Shown here piece by piece: positions 1-12,600 of a stretch of 64,000 nucleotides of DNA. The stretch is from Nymphaea colorata (taxonomy: Eukaryota; Streptophyta; Magnoliopsida; Nymphaeales; Nymphaeaceae). The notes under the pieces were generated by a model, which was not told where the DNA came from, ran no database searches, and saw only the letters and a program-made list of their open reading frames with translations. Position numbers and translations under genes: made by a program. The first letter of the stretch is position 1; every line of letters starts with the position of its first letter. The stretch is from the NCBI RefSeq assembly GCF_008831285.2, contig NC_045142.1:11093952-11157951 (forward strand), given 5' to 3'.

Positions 1-871
1 AAATGCCATTTAAAAAAAAAATCTGTTTTCTGTGGCTATAGGTAATGGGTAAAACAGAGATGGGCTACGGATTTGCAGCCTTTGAAAGACCAAGACACGC
101 ATTAACAAAGGAAAGGACTTTCAAAGCACTCCGTTTGGTCTTAGCTGCTGAGATTGGCCACTACTTTTTGATCCCTAAAACTTGGTTTTCCTAAAACCTG
201 GTTTTGTTAAACTTGGTTTTTAAATGACTTTTTAAAACCTGGTTTGCTTGTTTGGATGACAAAAAATGACTTTTGGAGGACACTAGTAAAAAAAAATCAG
301 TTCATAAAGTTATGTTATAGCTATAACATTAAGAGCATTCTCAACTTTAAATTATCATTGTCTACAGTCTTAACAAATTGGACAGCATTATACATTATGT
401 CTTCTTGTTTTACCCAAACTGAGTTTTGGATGTAAAATCAGGGGGTCTAGGTTTTTCCTTACCACATTAAAACTCATTTTTGTAAAAATTGGGTTTGCAA
501 AAAAAAACCCAATTTTCATGTCATGCAAACACCACCAACAACAGAAATACATGTGGATATTTACTTGAATGCCCTTGCATTGCACAGCCGCAGCAGCATA
601 TGTACTTAATCTGTGTTCCTTCATGCCGCATGCATTCCTTCACGCAAAGGACGGAAGACAGCTAGGAAAAAGAAAAATAGGAGAGAGAGGTTTCCACTGA
701 GAGAAGGAAGGAGAGAAGAGGTTGCCTTGAAGTACAAATGTGGGCACTGCCAATGGCATTGGTGATTGGTATGAAGTTCTGGCAGACTTTCAAAAGCAGA
801 AATTGGCAAGAATGCAAATATCGAGGCTCCTTTCCTATGGCACAATGGCACTCCAATAGGAGTCCTTGTAG
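1..871. other. AT-rich intergenic DNA, no gene seen
   Basis: No reading frame here looks like a protein. At about 176-250 a short phrase of the form AAACCTGGTTTT recurs four or five times with small changes, a local degenerate tandem repeat. From about 640 the sequence becomes purine-rich and leads into the plant-mobile-domain relic. Confidence 0.5.
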
Positions 872-1915
872 GCCCTAGCACAAAAGTGGGATTCTCGGAC
901 AAACACATTTGTGTTTGATGGATTTGAGATGATGATCACCTTAGAAGATGTTGCTAGGCCATTGCATCTGCTCAAAACGTCCAGGTACAACTTGATAGGG
1001 AAGAGCAGCGACCCTCTAGGGTTAACGGATTTGGAGTTTAAGAAGTTGTGGCCTTTAGGGGAAAGTCAACCCCATTAATTGTTGCAGAACTACATAATAA
1101 ATGACAGCATGCAAAGCATGATGCACCTTCACAACAAACAGACCAAACATTGAGGACCTTTCAAGAAACATACCAAACATGGAGGTCCTTTCTTGTATAT
1201 TTATTTGGCATGTGTCTATTTAATGACAATTCAGACTGAAGAATAAGCTGGCGGTACATCCAATTTTTAAAGATGTGGGCAATATTCACTGCAACACATG
1301 GGGGGCAGCTGTGCTAGCGCATTTGTATAGCCAGGTGAAATGATTTAACGATGGGGTTGCATTCGTGAGAGAATGCTGGTTGTTGCTGTAGGTATAAATA
1401 GTATCTTCATCATGTAAATTTATATGTAAAAAGAATTATCTACATCTTCTAATATTTGTATCTATGTCTTGTCTCTAGTTCTGGATGTGGGAGCATATAC
1501 CTTCTATTAGACCCATTGTAGAGCGTTCATTTCCAAATGTTCTTCTATTACACGCATAGTGGAGAGGTATCAGTCCTAGATATTATAACGATGCAGAGTC
1601 ATCTGGGTTGATCATATCAAATCATCAGATTGGTCAGGTATGTACAGCAAATTGTGTTTCATACTTTGCCCAATAAGGTAGCTAGTATACTTATGCATTG
1701 ATGATTATTCCATGTTTATGTGTAGGTGTTGCTTAGACCATACATTGGTGGCCCAAGATTGGACTTTCGTGAAAGCTTTTGAGCTGTTGTACAAAGATGT
1801 ATGGTTGTTCTGCAAGAACAAAGTAAAAATGCAGCATGGTGTTGGCCAATTGATTCCACAGCCACGTGACCTAATCAATGCATTACACTTCAAGAAATTT
1901 TATACTTGGACGTAG
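872..1915 (+). pseudogene. Plant mobile domain (PMD/MAIN-like) pseudogene
   Basis: Separate blocks in order match the aminotransferase-like plant mobile domain found in MAIN-type proteins and in some plant transposons. Block 1 (about 881-1074) has WDSRTNTF followed by MMITLEDVARPL, the hallmark T-x-TF...ITLEDV core. Block 2 (about 1303-1391) reads GAAVLAHLYSQV and then ECWLLL, an in-frame TAG, and a GT donor. Block 3 (from 1479, after a CTCTAG acceptor) gives FWMWEHIPSIRP, the usual L-W-x-WEHI-x-x-x-RP motif. Block 4 (about 1722-1900) looks like the C-terminal part ending GQLIPQP. Stops interrupt blocks 2 and 3 and no start is seen, so the copy is dead. It could be a host MAIN-like gene relic or transposon-borne cargo; the sequence does not separate these. 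Confidence 0.7.
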
Positions 1916-4030
1916 CTATAATTCAAAATCATCAACATTTGAACAACACATTTTCTTCAATTGAATTTGTTAAATGAAATTCAAACAATCTATTCAAGTA
2001 GTTTCTATAAACAATTTTTAAAGTCCAAAGAGTAAGTTCACAATCTAACTATGAACAAGCTAACACAAGGGGCATTGGTTTGCAATGTACAAGAATTTTT
2101 TACAAAATTGAGAGATCAATGTCTAGAAATTGATATTCATCTTAACAAACAAAACAAACTACAAAGGTCTAGCACGAGACATTGCGGCAAAATTTTTTTT
2201 TTAGCTCAAGACACTATCAAACAAAATGAGTTGAGCGATAAGCTCAGGAAATACGACCTATGCATACACCATGAAGCTAAAAAATCAATCCATGAACATT
2301 TTGCTTACGTTGGGCCTCATAAAACCTTCTAGTTTCAAGCAAGTAAGTCTAAAGGGACTGGTCTGAGAGCTATCGACCCAAAACTCGCTATAAGGGTTCA
2401 GTAGAATGCTTGATAGACATGACGTTGTACAAAGAAAGCTACATAAACCACCAAAACTGTGGAAGTCTGTAGTAGCTTTTGGGGCGGTAAGCTATTTTCC
2501 CTAGGAGTGAAGGGTAGTCGAAAGAAAAAAATAAAATAAAAATGCAAAAGCAAGAACAAAAGAAAAGGCACTTGCCAAATGACAGAAGACATGAAGCACT
2601 AAGTCTTCCAGGTGACAAATGTGAAAACCTTTCATAGTTACAACATTTTTTTAATCAATATCAATTCCTCTGCAAACATTCCCCATGACATGGAATAAGA
2701 CATTATACATGCAAACTCTTGCCCCAGAAATTACTCTTCACAAAAGGACAACATTATAATGCCCAAGAGAAAAATTTTCAAATCAATTTGCAAAAAATTG
2801 TTGTGAGTGTCTTTGCCGCTAAGCAAAGTCTCCCTTTGCTCAGCAGCAAAGAGGATCATTTGTTTACACCCAAATTTTTTTTGAATTTTTTCCAACGGCA
2901 ATTCTGAAAATCTTCAAGAAAAATTCTTAGACTAGAATCGATGTCCGCCTAATCCAATTATAGATCCAAATCTAAGAACCACATGCAAAAATTCAACGAA
3001 TTGCAAAAATTTAGATTTTTTTATCAATTTCAAGCAAAATTCCAAGATTAAGTTTGAGATCGATGCAAATGAAGATCTAAAACTTAAATTTTCAATCAAA
3101 ATTAAAATTCTCATTAGTGAGGATTAAAATGTCATTCCGACATAAAGAGAGAAAAATAAGTCAACGTGACTTTCTCTCTCTCTTTCTCTCTCTATCCTCT
3201 TTCGAGAAAAATCTAGGAATGAATCGCCTGGAGCGACAATTTCCTCAACTTTCTAAAAAAACTATTTAGAAAAACAATTCACAAGAATCTCAGTTTGGAT
3301 TTAACTTGGATCAAACTCAATTGAGTTAAATCATTCATAATTCAAACAAACAAAAAGGCTCTTTCAATCTCAATGTGCCATGATAAAGCCCTCGAGACTA
3401 GATCGACAATGAGCAAGACCAATCAAATAAAGGGTGGCCCAAGCGAGCATACCCTATTCAAAAAATTCCTAAATTAACTAATTGATTTTTTAAAATCATG
3501 AAAAACAAAGGAGGCATCCAAAGAATAAGTCGTTTTTCATCCTCATCTAGAATTTCTGAAAATGCAAGAGGAAAAGTAAAAAAAAAACTTACCCCCTTTC
3601 ATTAGTTTCAATTTCAAGAGAATCAAACAAGTTTCCTTCAAAATCCAAAAATTAGAACAGCCCAGTTGGACGCCCCTCCCCTAGCTGGTTCCAAGGATGG
3701 AACCACAAAATTCTGGTTCAGTTGGAACAGGAACCAGCCATTAAAGATGTTCCCTTTCCCTCTTCTTTCTCACTTGAATCCTAACCAGCTGGTCAAAGAT
3801 TAGATCTCGATGGTTGACATGAAGAGACAGCTCCTCCATGCTTGCTTGATTTTCAAGCTAGGCAAGATAGACAAGGAAGTCAAAATGGAAAAACTGATTG
3901 GCAACGGAGAAAATGCTTCTTATATGCAACCCTTGCTTCCTCCCTATGCCAAAATCATGTTGATTGCTCCATGATTCCTTAAGTCATGAGTCATCATGAC
4001 TTAGTGCCTATATAAACCATTACTTGAAAA
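1916..4030. other. AT-rich repeat-like intergenic DNA
   Basis: No recognisable gene. The stretch from about 2900 to 3660 is A-rich with many short CAAAATTC-like phrases typical of non-coding parts of plant LTR retroelements. A TATA-like TATATAAA lies at about 4011-4018, close to the insertion point of the GC-rich element that follows, so the flanks may be a retroelement LTR. That reading is an inference. Confidence 0.4.
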
Positions 4031-4865
4031 TAGGGGTGGGCATTGGGCCGGGCCGGGCCAATGCCCTTCCCGGTAAGACCCGGCTAGTCGGGCGCGAAGC
4101 ACGGGCTCGGACCCAGCCCGATATCCCGGGTCCCGGCCGGGCCTGACCCGGCCCCATTTGAGCAACGAAGTCGTCACCATCCGAGCAGTGAAGTCCTCAA
4201 ACCCAATGAAGCAATCGCCATCCGAGTCGACGCTGCGGATGGTCCTCCGGCAGTCGTCCAGCATGCAGTCCTCGTCGCCAAGAGCCTGCAGCACACAGAG
4301 GAGCTCCTCCGTCGGAGATCCTACCGTCACCGTCAGAGATCCTACCATCGAGGTTCTCTCTTTGCGGCGGTGGCTGTGGTGGTGGTCGTCGACTTGGATG
4401 CCGCAGCGTAGGAGACACCGCTATGATGGCAGGAGGTGGAACGAAGGGGGAGGACGCTCCGATTACTGGAGAGGTTTGTGCAGGAGGAAGGAGGAACAAG
4501 GAGGGTCAACCATCGACATCCAAAAGAGAGGGTCGCCATCGTCTTATGCCCCTTTCTTTTCCCTTTTACTAAAACAAGCAGATTCTATGGCTTCCAATGA
4601 TCGCAGTGGACCTTGCCAGAGGGGAACCTGGGGAGCACGCTCTTGGGCATGCCGGGCGTGCTGGCCTTCACGTCACCGGAGGAAGAGGAGGAGGAGGGGT
4701 TGGAGTGGGAGACGGAGCGGAGCGGATTGGGCCGGGCTAGGCAGACCCGGGCTGCATCATCTGGCCCAGGCCCGGCCCGAGACCCGGTTTTCCCAGCCCA
4801 GACCCTGGCCCGATCGGGCCAGGAACTGGGTACCCGATGGCGGCCCAGCCCGATGCCCAGGCCTA
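4031..4865. mobile_element. Non-autonomous hAT-like element with captured gene fragment
   Basis: A GC-rich block of about 835 bp stands out from AT-rich flanks. Its left end reads TAGGGGTGGGCATTGGGCC and its right end, on the other strand, reads TAGGCCTGGGCATCGGGC, so imperfect terminal inverted repeats are visible. TAGGGGTGGGCA-type ends rich in GGGCCGGGCC are common in plant hAT elements. The adjacent 8-mers CTTGAAAA (4023-4030) and CTTGCAAG (4866-4873) match at 6 of 8 positions, consistent with an eroded 8-bp hAT target duplication. No transposase is encoded. The interior holds an EF-hand gene fragment, listed separately. A related fragment lies at about 48410-49007. Confidence 0.7.
4150..4365 (-). 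pseudogene. EF-hand (calmodulin-like) gene fragment inside the hAT element
   Basis: On the - strand the stretch encodes ELLCVLQALGDEDCMLDDC followed by RRTIRSVDSDGDCFIGFEDF. This is the helix-loop-helix pattern of plant calmodulin-like (CML) proteins. The loop DSDGDCFIGFED keeps Asp at positions 1, 3 and 5, but has Cys at 6, where Gly is usual, and Asp at 12, where Glu is usual. Just upstream DGDGRIS, the start of the preceding EF-hand loop, lies in another frame; one missing base would account for the shift. Neither the N-terminal part nor the C-terminus of a CML is present, since the frame runs into the terminal repeat of the element. I take it as a host gene piece carried by the transposon and not functional as calcium sensor. 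Confidence 0.7.
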
Positions 4866-7800
4866 CTTGCAAGCAGCTAAGGAACCCTTAGCAACCTTGG
4901 ACTTCTCTCACAAGCTCCAAGCTCTGCCGCCACTCCCCCTTTTCAAGCTCCCCAAGTTCTCTTGCTCCAGCCAAGAGACTCTTGGTTCCCTAGCCACAAC
5001 AGCCATCAAGAGGAGGACATCAGTCTTGGACATCAAGCTTGTGATACGTCAACTTGAGTCAGCCAATGTGTAATCAGCCCGAGCATCCTAAGAAGCTCCC
5101 CCTCCAGCCGACCTCTGCCTCCCAGCTGCATTTGAGGTATGCGTTCACAACTCAGCTCAAAACTCAAGTTGACTAGGCAATTCCTACTCTAGCCGACTTC
5201 CCCTGCTCAAGTCGTCTCGGCCCAGCCAAGCCACAACCTTGGTGACACTGTCCAAAACGCCTCAACCCAAGACCCTTTTCAGGCTAGGCATCCTTACCTT
5301 GGACTTTTCAAGCATAGGTGCCAAGCTGTCTTTAGCCTAGCCGTCCCTCAGCTTGAGCCGATTCCAAATCGCTCAAGCCATTTTCTACGGCAACCAGCTC
5401 CCAATCCTCTAAAGAGCACTCTGCTCCAGCTGGTTGTGTGCTCAAGGCGTCACAAGCAAAACGCCTCCCAAGCCGGCTCAGTCCAGCATAGCTGCTTGAC
5501 CTCAGCCCTCCAGCTGCTAGGAAGGTCTTTTGGCTCGGCACCCAGTACTGACCTGCTTTGGACAACAGCTCAAGCTCATCTTCACCTCAAGAGTTTTAGC
5601 AAATCAAGTCAACTGTCCCTTTAACTTGCATGACATTTAGATATATTACCATGCATATATAATTTTTCCCAAAAAGAATGAGAATCAGACCTCATTTAGC
5701 AGCCACAAAGTGGCTGGCTGCTAACAGAGGCAGTACAACTCCACCATGGCCTGCTTTGCAGCAGCTTTGGTGAAGTTGACGCCTCCTTCCATCAAAGTTT
5801 AAATACCAATGATTTCTATTTCTGTCTGTTGTTCAATTAAAACCTGCAAGTTGATTTTCAGCTTGCTAAATGTTAGCGATTCTTCACCATGGTATAGATC
5901 CTAACTCCCATAGTTATGGTTTGAGATTTTCGCCAGGCTATTTAACTAAAAAATGCATCTCCCTTTTGCTGTTCCAAAACAGCAACCTTCATGCATGATT
6001 TTGATCATTCTAATCTCTATGATTTGTGATATTTCCTAAACATTACCTTGCTAGAATTGATGGATGTTCTGTGTATGCCTCTTCATGCGAACGACGAATG
6101 GAAATGGCAAATGAATCTTGGGTTTGGGCTAGGATTTTTTGTATTTTAAAACTGAGAATGATGTGCAAGAGAATGTACATGTCAATGCATATGTGCATGG
6201 ATTCCCATGATCACCCTAATTCATTTGAGCTAAAGTTCTGTTTTTTCAAAGATCAGAAAATGATGTTTTCAAAATCTGATTGGACTATTACCATTGTTTG
6301 GGCAAGAATGTCATCCATTCAACTATGTAATTCATTAAATGAATGCAATGAGAGTGAAAGGAATAAAGCATGGATGCTTTTTGAGATGTACAATGGATCG
6401 GATCTCCCAAAACGATTTCGTCAAGGATTGGATCTACTCAATTCATGAGTATGATCCATCTTAAAGTGGAACAAATCAAGCAAAATGAGCTCATTCAAGC
6501 TTATCTTATTTCTGAAATTTTCAAAAATATCTATGACTTTGAATATCAACTATTAATAAGTTTATCTACTTGGGTTTCAAAAGAAGCTCCTAGATCCAAA
6601 ACAAAAATTTTGATCAAATCCATAATTATTAGTGAATCATATTCCTACCACCAAACATATTTAGAAAATGCATTTCCAAATAGCCAATTATTTTCAAAAT
6701 CAAACAAGCTACTAATTATGTCTCAAAGCAAGCCATTTTCTACTCAAAATTGATCTTAAAAAAATACCAACTTAGAATTTCTCTATATTCAATACCAAGA
6801 ATTTTCAAATGTTAGGTTCTTGACTTAAGAAACCTACTTTGACTATATTCTATGTCAACAAGTTGATATTAACTTGTCTCATTTCTAAACCAGACCCAAG
6901 AGCTAATCCTAGAAGGATTCACAAATTTTCCCCACCCAAAGAGAAGTTTTTCTTAAAATCTCCAAAATTCCCATAAGTTTGGATCATTGAAGCTCCTCTT
7001 CACCCAATTTATTTTGGAACCCCATTTCCAAAACCAAATTTTTCAAAACTCAAGTCCATGGACATTATCCCCAAGATTTTTCTTGGTATTAAGAATAAGG
7101 TTAGGAGATGTCCTACATTTCCAACCTCCAAAATGAATCAACATGAGATCCAAATTAAATTATGCATGGAGGGAAATCTAGTGAAGCATGAATGAACATA
7201 TAGTTTATTTCATGCATGCATACATACTCACTTCACCAATCCACCCACTCGATTTCATAAAATCTAAGTGTGTCAAGTTGGCATCACTATTGTAACCAAG
7301 TCCTATTGCAATTTGATGTGAAAACAAAAGATTTTTAAAATGATCGTAAAATCTATATTTTCGAAAAAAATCAATTTTCAAATCTATGATTGGATTTTCT
7401 CCAGCAATCAAGCCAATTTTCAAATCCAAGTCAAGCAAATTTCTACAATCATTGGTCAAAATTCCCAAAATCAAATCAAAAAAATTCTCCTAAGCTTGGA
7501 ATCCTAAAATCTATTTTTTCAAACTCAGCAATAGAGTGAAATCAAGTGTTTACCAATGCTTCCAAAAGCTAAGTTCAAAATCCCAAAATATTGGTCCATT
7601 CCCAGCCATTCCCAAACTTTCTCTAAGATCTAAATCCAATTTTCTAAAACCAAAATTTAGTTTCGAAAACAAGTTTCAATTACAAAAATTTCTAAGATCT
7701 AGCCCAAATCTCCAATTTTCAATGTCCAACTCAAGGTTTTAATTTAAAAAATTCAATTGCAATCTCAATGCTATTCAAAATCTCATTTCAAATCCTAATT

Positions 7801-8092
7801 TCATTCATAAATCCAATTTCCTATCCAAGATTAAAATTCTCAATTTCCCAAACTCCAATTTTTGGACCAAATCAGCGATTAATGTCAGAGATTAATTCAA
7901 AAATTCCATACAATTTTCCAATCTCTCAATTTTCAAATTTCTGAAATATTCTCAACCTTGCTTAAAATGAGCTCCAAAATCCAAAATTCAATATCTACAC
8001 ATGCATGTAGGAAAAATAACATGTCAAAACTTGAGAAAATCTAGACCTTAGATTGATTAACTATGTTAATGGCAGCAAGAATGGTCTCCTAC
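4866..8092. other. Repeat-like intergenic DNA, no gene seen
   Basis: From 4866 to about 5640 the sequence is C-rich with repeated CAAGC, AGCC and CTCAAG phrases and could be the leader of an LTR retroelement. From about 6400 to 8040 it is A-rich with many CCAAAATCC-like phrases. Open frames occur but none shows a protein family I can name, and composition alone explains them. Confidence 0.4.
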
Positions 8093-8389
8093 TGTCAAGA
8101 GCTGAACATTACACATGACGTTCATGACATTATGACCAGTGGCATGAGAGACACACTTGATCTCCTCCACCTCCATCAACCCAAAATATTTGATAATGGA
8201 AAGAAAGCATTGTCCGTCATATAATTACCATTCTCAACCTTGTAGACGTTAACCTTGTAGATGTTAACATTATAGACATTAAGGCTCAAGTGTATATATT
8301 CTTTTGTAAGCTCTTTCAAATTAGTTAACAAATAAAGAAGTTCAAGTATTCTTTTCATCACCTACTCTCGTGATGTTCGACTTGTAACA
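8093..8389 (+). repeat. 5' LTR of Copia 1
   Basis: About 297 bp, TG...CA bounded, and matched over its length by the sequence at 12772-13050. It contains internal GTAGACGTTAAC-type short repeats near 8243-8280. Near its end it carries about 15 extra bases (around CCTACTCTCGTGATG) not found in the 3' copy. The flanking CCTAC target duplication sets its left edge. Confidence 0.95.
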
Positions 8390-8401
8390 TGGGTATCACA
8401 A
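8390..8401 (+). other. Degenerate primer binding site of Copia 1
   Basis: The bases just after the 5' LTR read TGGGTATCACAA. Plant copia elements usually have TGGTATCAGAGC here, complementary to the 3' end of initiator tRNA-Met. One extra G and a few changes suggest decay. Confidence 0.6.
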
Positions 8402-8410
8402 CTTTGAAGC

Positions 8411-9604
8411 ATGAACAACAAAGGAGCCAAAATGAGCGATGCACTTCATGGTGACTCCACTGGTTCAGATCCATACCAGGTGATGTCTAATCCTTATTAC
8501 ATTCACCATTCAAATAATCCTGGAAATATGTTGGTGTCGCAACCTCTCAATAAGGGTAACTATGGTACATGGAGTAGGGCATCTATTTCAGCAAAAAACA
8601 AGACTGGTTTCATCGATGGCTCAATTACTGAACCTATGAAAATGGACCCATTGTATCTTCCTTGGGTATGATGTAACCATCTTGTGTTATCATGGATTTT
8701 AAATTCAATTAGCAAAGATATTACAAGTAGCATTATTTACGCAACCACAACGAGAGAAGTTTGGCAAGATCTAAAGGAAAGATTTACCCAAAGTCTTTCC
8801 ACTCGGATATACCAAATCCAAAATTTCATCTCTCGTTTACAGCAAGAGACTATGTCGGTGACTTTATATTTCACAAAAATGAAGGTTTTGTGGGAGGAAT
8901 TGGGCTCATATTCTCCTCTTCCTGAATGCTCGTGTTGGGCAATGAGAGTCTATGCAGACCAGATTCAAAGGGAAAAAATCATTCAATTTTTTATGGGATA
9001 AAATGACTCTTACAATGCCATTAGAGGGCAAATCCTTCTCGTAGACCCCTTGTCAAATGTGATGAAAATTTATATGTTAATTTTGCAAGAAGAAAAGCAA
9101 TGGGAAGCTAGGATCTTCAGCACTCCAAATGAAGGGACTGCTGCATTAGCCGTCTCACAAGGAAACCATGACAAGGTTGCCAACCGTGACACTACCAATT
9201 TCAGATTTCAGGAATGGCGAGAAAGTTGGCAATCTAGACCTATATGTAGTCATTGTTGTGGCATAGGTCATGTCAAAGAAAAATGCTTTAAGATCATCAG
9301 ATACCCACCACGACATCGGTTCTATGATCCAAATTTTAAACCTCTTGTGGCAGCCAACATGACATCAAAACAAGCCACATCAAGTCTGCAAGTAGAATCC
9401 AATGACAGCATACATGGGCCTAATAGCAGTGGACAAAATCCTAAAGATGCATTCCCAGCTTTTACGATGGAGGAGTACCACAAACTGCTATCACTTGTCA
9501 AAAATCATACAACAAATGTCAACTTTGCAGGTAACACTACCGCCTTAAAACTCGAATACTCTCCTTGGATCATTGACTCAGGAACAAGTCAGCACATGTG
9601 TTGA
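8411..9604 (+). pseudogene. Copia 1 gag (UBN2-type capsid, zinc knuckle) with start of protease
   Basis: The frame starts at ATG 8411 and reads through the copia gag signatures: LVSQPLNKGNYGTW near the N-terminus, then WILNSISKDI, EVWQDLKERF and LWEELGSY. The zinc knuckle CSHCCGIGHVKEKC (CX2CX4HX4C) lies at about 9248-9289 and binds viral-like RNA in functional relatives. The protease motif WIIDSGTSQHM follows at about 9570-9600. The same frame is kept throughout but stops fall at 8669, 8999 and 9602. Relatives usually have Arg at the position of the first stop, consistent with CGA-to-TGA change. The gag of Copia 3 at 48-49 kb is clearly of the same family. Confidence 0.9.
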
Positions 9605-12600
9605 TCAATCTATTCTCAAAGACATAAAACCGTGTGATGCACCGGTGACATTGTCAATGGTAAGGTGGTTTCTTTTTGCCATATTGGTAAGGTGTTGCTA
9701 CCCAATTTTGATATTAATAGTGTGTTAAATATCCCATCATTCAAAGTGAATCTTTTATCTATTAGTGAGCTAACTAAAACCATGAATTGCTCCATCACTT
9801 TTTTCCCTAATTTCTGTGTTATGCAGGACATGGCATCAAAGACGATGATTGGTAGAGGTGATGTAACGGGAGGATTATATGTACTTCGGCCAAAGACCAC
9901 AATGGAACAAAATTCCTTTTTAGTTGTTTCCAGCCACGAGCTTTGGCACAAAAAGCTAGGACATCACTCTCTAACGCGTTTAAAATCAGTTAGTGATTAT
10001 CTAGATTTGAATCTTGAATTGAATGAACATTTTTTGTGTGATGCATGTCATCGTGCTAAACAGACCCGGTTAAAGTTTGATTGAAGTGAGACTTTGTCTG
10101 CTCACTCTTTTGATTTAATCCATTGTGATATATGAGGGCCATATGCCCAAGCTTCACTATCTGGTGCACATTATTTTTTAAGCATTGTAAATGACTTCTC
10201 TTGTACAACATGGATTTTCCTTATGAAACATAAATATGAAACTTTGCATGTCGTTAAAATTTTTTTTACCATGAGCAAAACCCAATTTAGTTGTCAAATC
10301 AAAATTTTGCGTTCCAATATTAGAACTGAATCCTTTTCTCAAGAAATGAAGGATTTTCTATGTCAATAAGGAACCGTTCACCAACATTGTTGTGTGGGAA
10401 CACCACAACAAAAATGGCATTATAGAACGTAAACACCGGCACTTACTTGAGGTAGCTCATGCATTGAGTTTTGAATCAAATCTTCCTCTTCGATTTTGGC
10501 AGGAATGCGTTTTGATTGAAACATACTTAATTAATCATATTCCACCACCAAACACAAATAGAAAAATGCCTTATGAAATACTTTTTAAAAGAAAACCTTT
10601 TATCAAACACCTTCGTATTTTGGCTCTCTATGTTATGCTACCAAAATAAGTTCCAACAAAGATAAATTTGAGTCAAGAGCATATAAATGTATTTTTATAG
10701 ATTATCCAAATGGGCAAAAGGCCTACAAAGTATATGATTTAGAATCTCATAAAATTTTTAGTAATAGAGAGGTTGTATTCTACAAGAATATATTTCCTTT
10801 TCAAAAAGAAAAAGAATCTGAGAGAGAAGTCGTCCTCCCTATGACTTGTGATTTAGAAGAAGATACGTATAACCAGCTTTCAAACTTACGAAACAACTAT
10901 AACACACCATTGGTTATTGACCGAACTGATCCAAAAAATCCAGATAACCACCAAAATGACAATTTAGATAGTAGACCAAATTTAGTTGAAAATACTTCCA
11001 CTCAACATGTTCTTGCTATTGAAAGAAATGAGACACAAATTGTTTCACCGTAATCAAATATCACCAATATTGAGCCAGTTAGGAGGTCCTCTCGAATTCA
11101 AAAATTTGTACCATGGCTCAAAGATTTCTATTGTTCCCTTGTTACATCACCATCAACCAATCATGTCTACACACCATGACGAAAGAAAGGAACCAGGTAT
11201 CCAATACCAAAGTACACATCATTTCAACATGTTTCCACTAAACGTACTGCATTTCTCACATCCTTAGTGTCTAAGTCTGAACCAAAAAACTTTTGTGAAG
11301 CAATCCAACACAACGAATGGCGGGAGGCGATGGATGCTGAAATTCGAGCTTTACAGGAAAATAAAACATGGACTATAACTCTTTTACCAAAAGGAGTCAA
11401 GCCAATCAGATGCAAATGGATATACAAAATCAAGTAGAAGTCCGATGTATCCATAGAACGTTACAAGGCCAGGTTGGTCGCCAAGGGCTTTTCACAACAA
11501 GAGGGTCTAGAATTCAATGAGACCTTTGCCCCAATCACAAAAATGGTAACGGTACGTACACTGTTTACAATTGCTACTAACCGTGATTGGATTATGTGCT
11601 AGATGGATGTAAACAATGCATTCCTGCATGGAAACCTACATGAAGAAGTATATATGCAAGTGCTTCAAGGATATGCTAAACAAGGGGAGAACCAGGTCTG
11701 CAAATTACATAAGTCCCTATATGGACTAAAGCAGTCCCCAAGGAATTGGTTCCACAAATTATCAATGGCTTTTGAAGAATTCAGATTCATTCAATTGAAA
11801 GTCGATCACTCTTTGTTTACATATAAGAGAAAAACTATATTCTTTGTTGTTCTAGTATATGTTGACGATCTACTTATTGCAAGGAATAAAGAAGATGCTC
11901 TTGCAAAATTTAAGCACTTTCTATGTCAAAAATTCTACATGAAAGACTTAGACAAGTCAAAGTATTTCTTGGGGATTGAAATTGTTCGATCCAACCAAGG
12001 TATTTATTTTTCGTAACAAAAATATGCATTGGATATCATACATGAGGCAGGCCTACTTGGAGCAAAACCGATGAAATTTCCAATGGAGCAGCGACATGGA
12101 TTAGAAGTTGATGAAGGAGAGCTCATTAAAAATCCTACATATTATCATTGTTTAGTTGGAAGATTAATTTATCTTAGTATTACACAGTCCAACATACAAT
12201 TTGCAGTCAATGTGTAGCCGTTTCATGCAACAGCCACGTCTCCCACATCCCAGGTCAAGGGATTTTGATGAGCAAGCACAACAACATGCATGTAAGTGCG
12301 TTTTGTGACTCCGATTGGGTGGCATGTCAACAAACACGATGTTTAGTCACTGGCTACTGTGTGTTCATCGGTTCAATTCCAATTTCATGGAAGACTAAGA
12401 AACAACAAACAGTCTCTAGGTCTTCTACAGAACATGAATACAGGGCAATGGCAAATGTAGTATGTGAAGTAACTTGATTAAGGAACTTGTTGGACGATTT
12501 CCAAGTAATTCATATTTATCCAATTACAGTTTATTGTGATAATCAAACAGCCTTACATATTGCAGCAAACCCATAGAGCGCACAAAGCATATTGAGCTGG

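Noticed and set aside
4158-4880. 240-codon + strand frame in the GC-rich hAT-like element
   Set aside because: It lies opposite the EF-hand fragment, runs through the terminal repeats and is Arg/Ser/Trp-rich as expected of GC-rich non-coding DNA.
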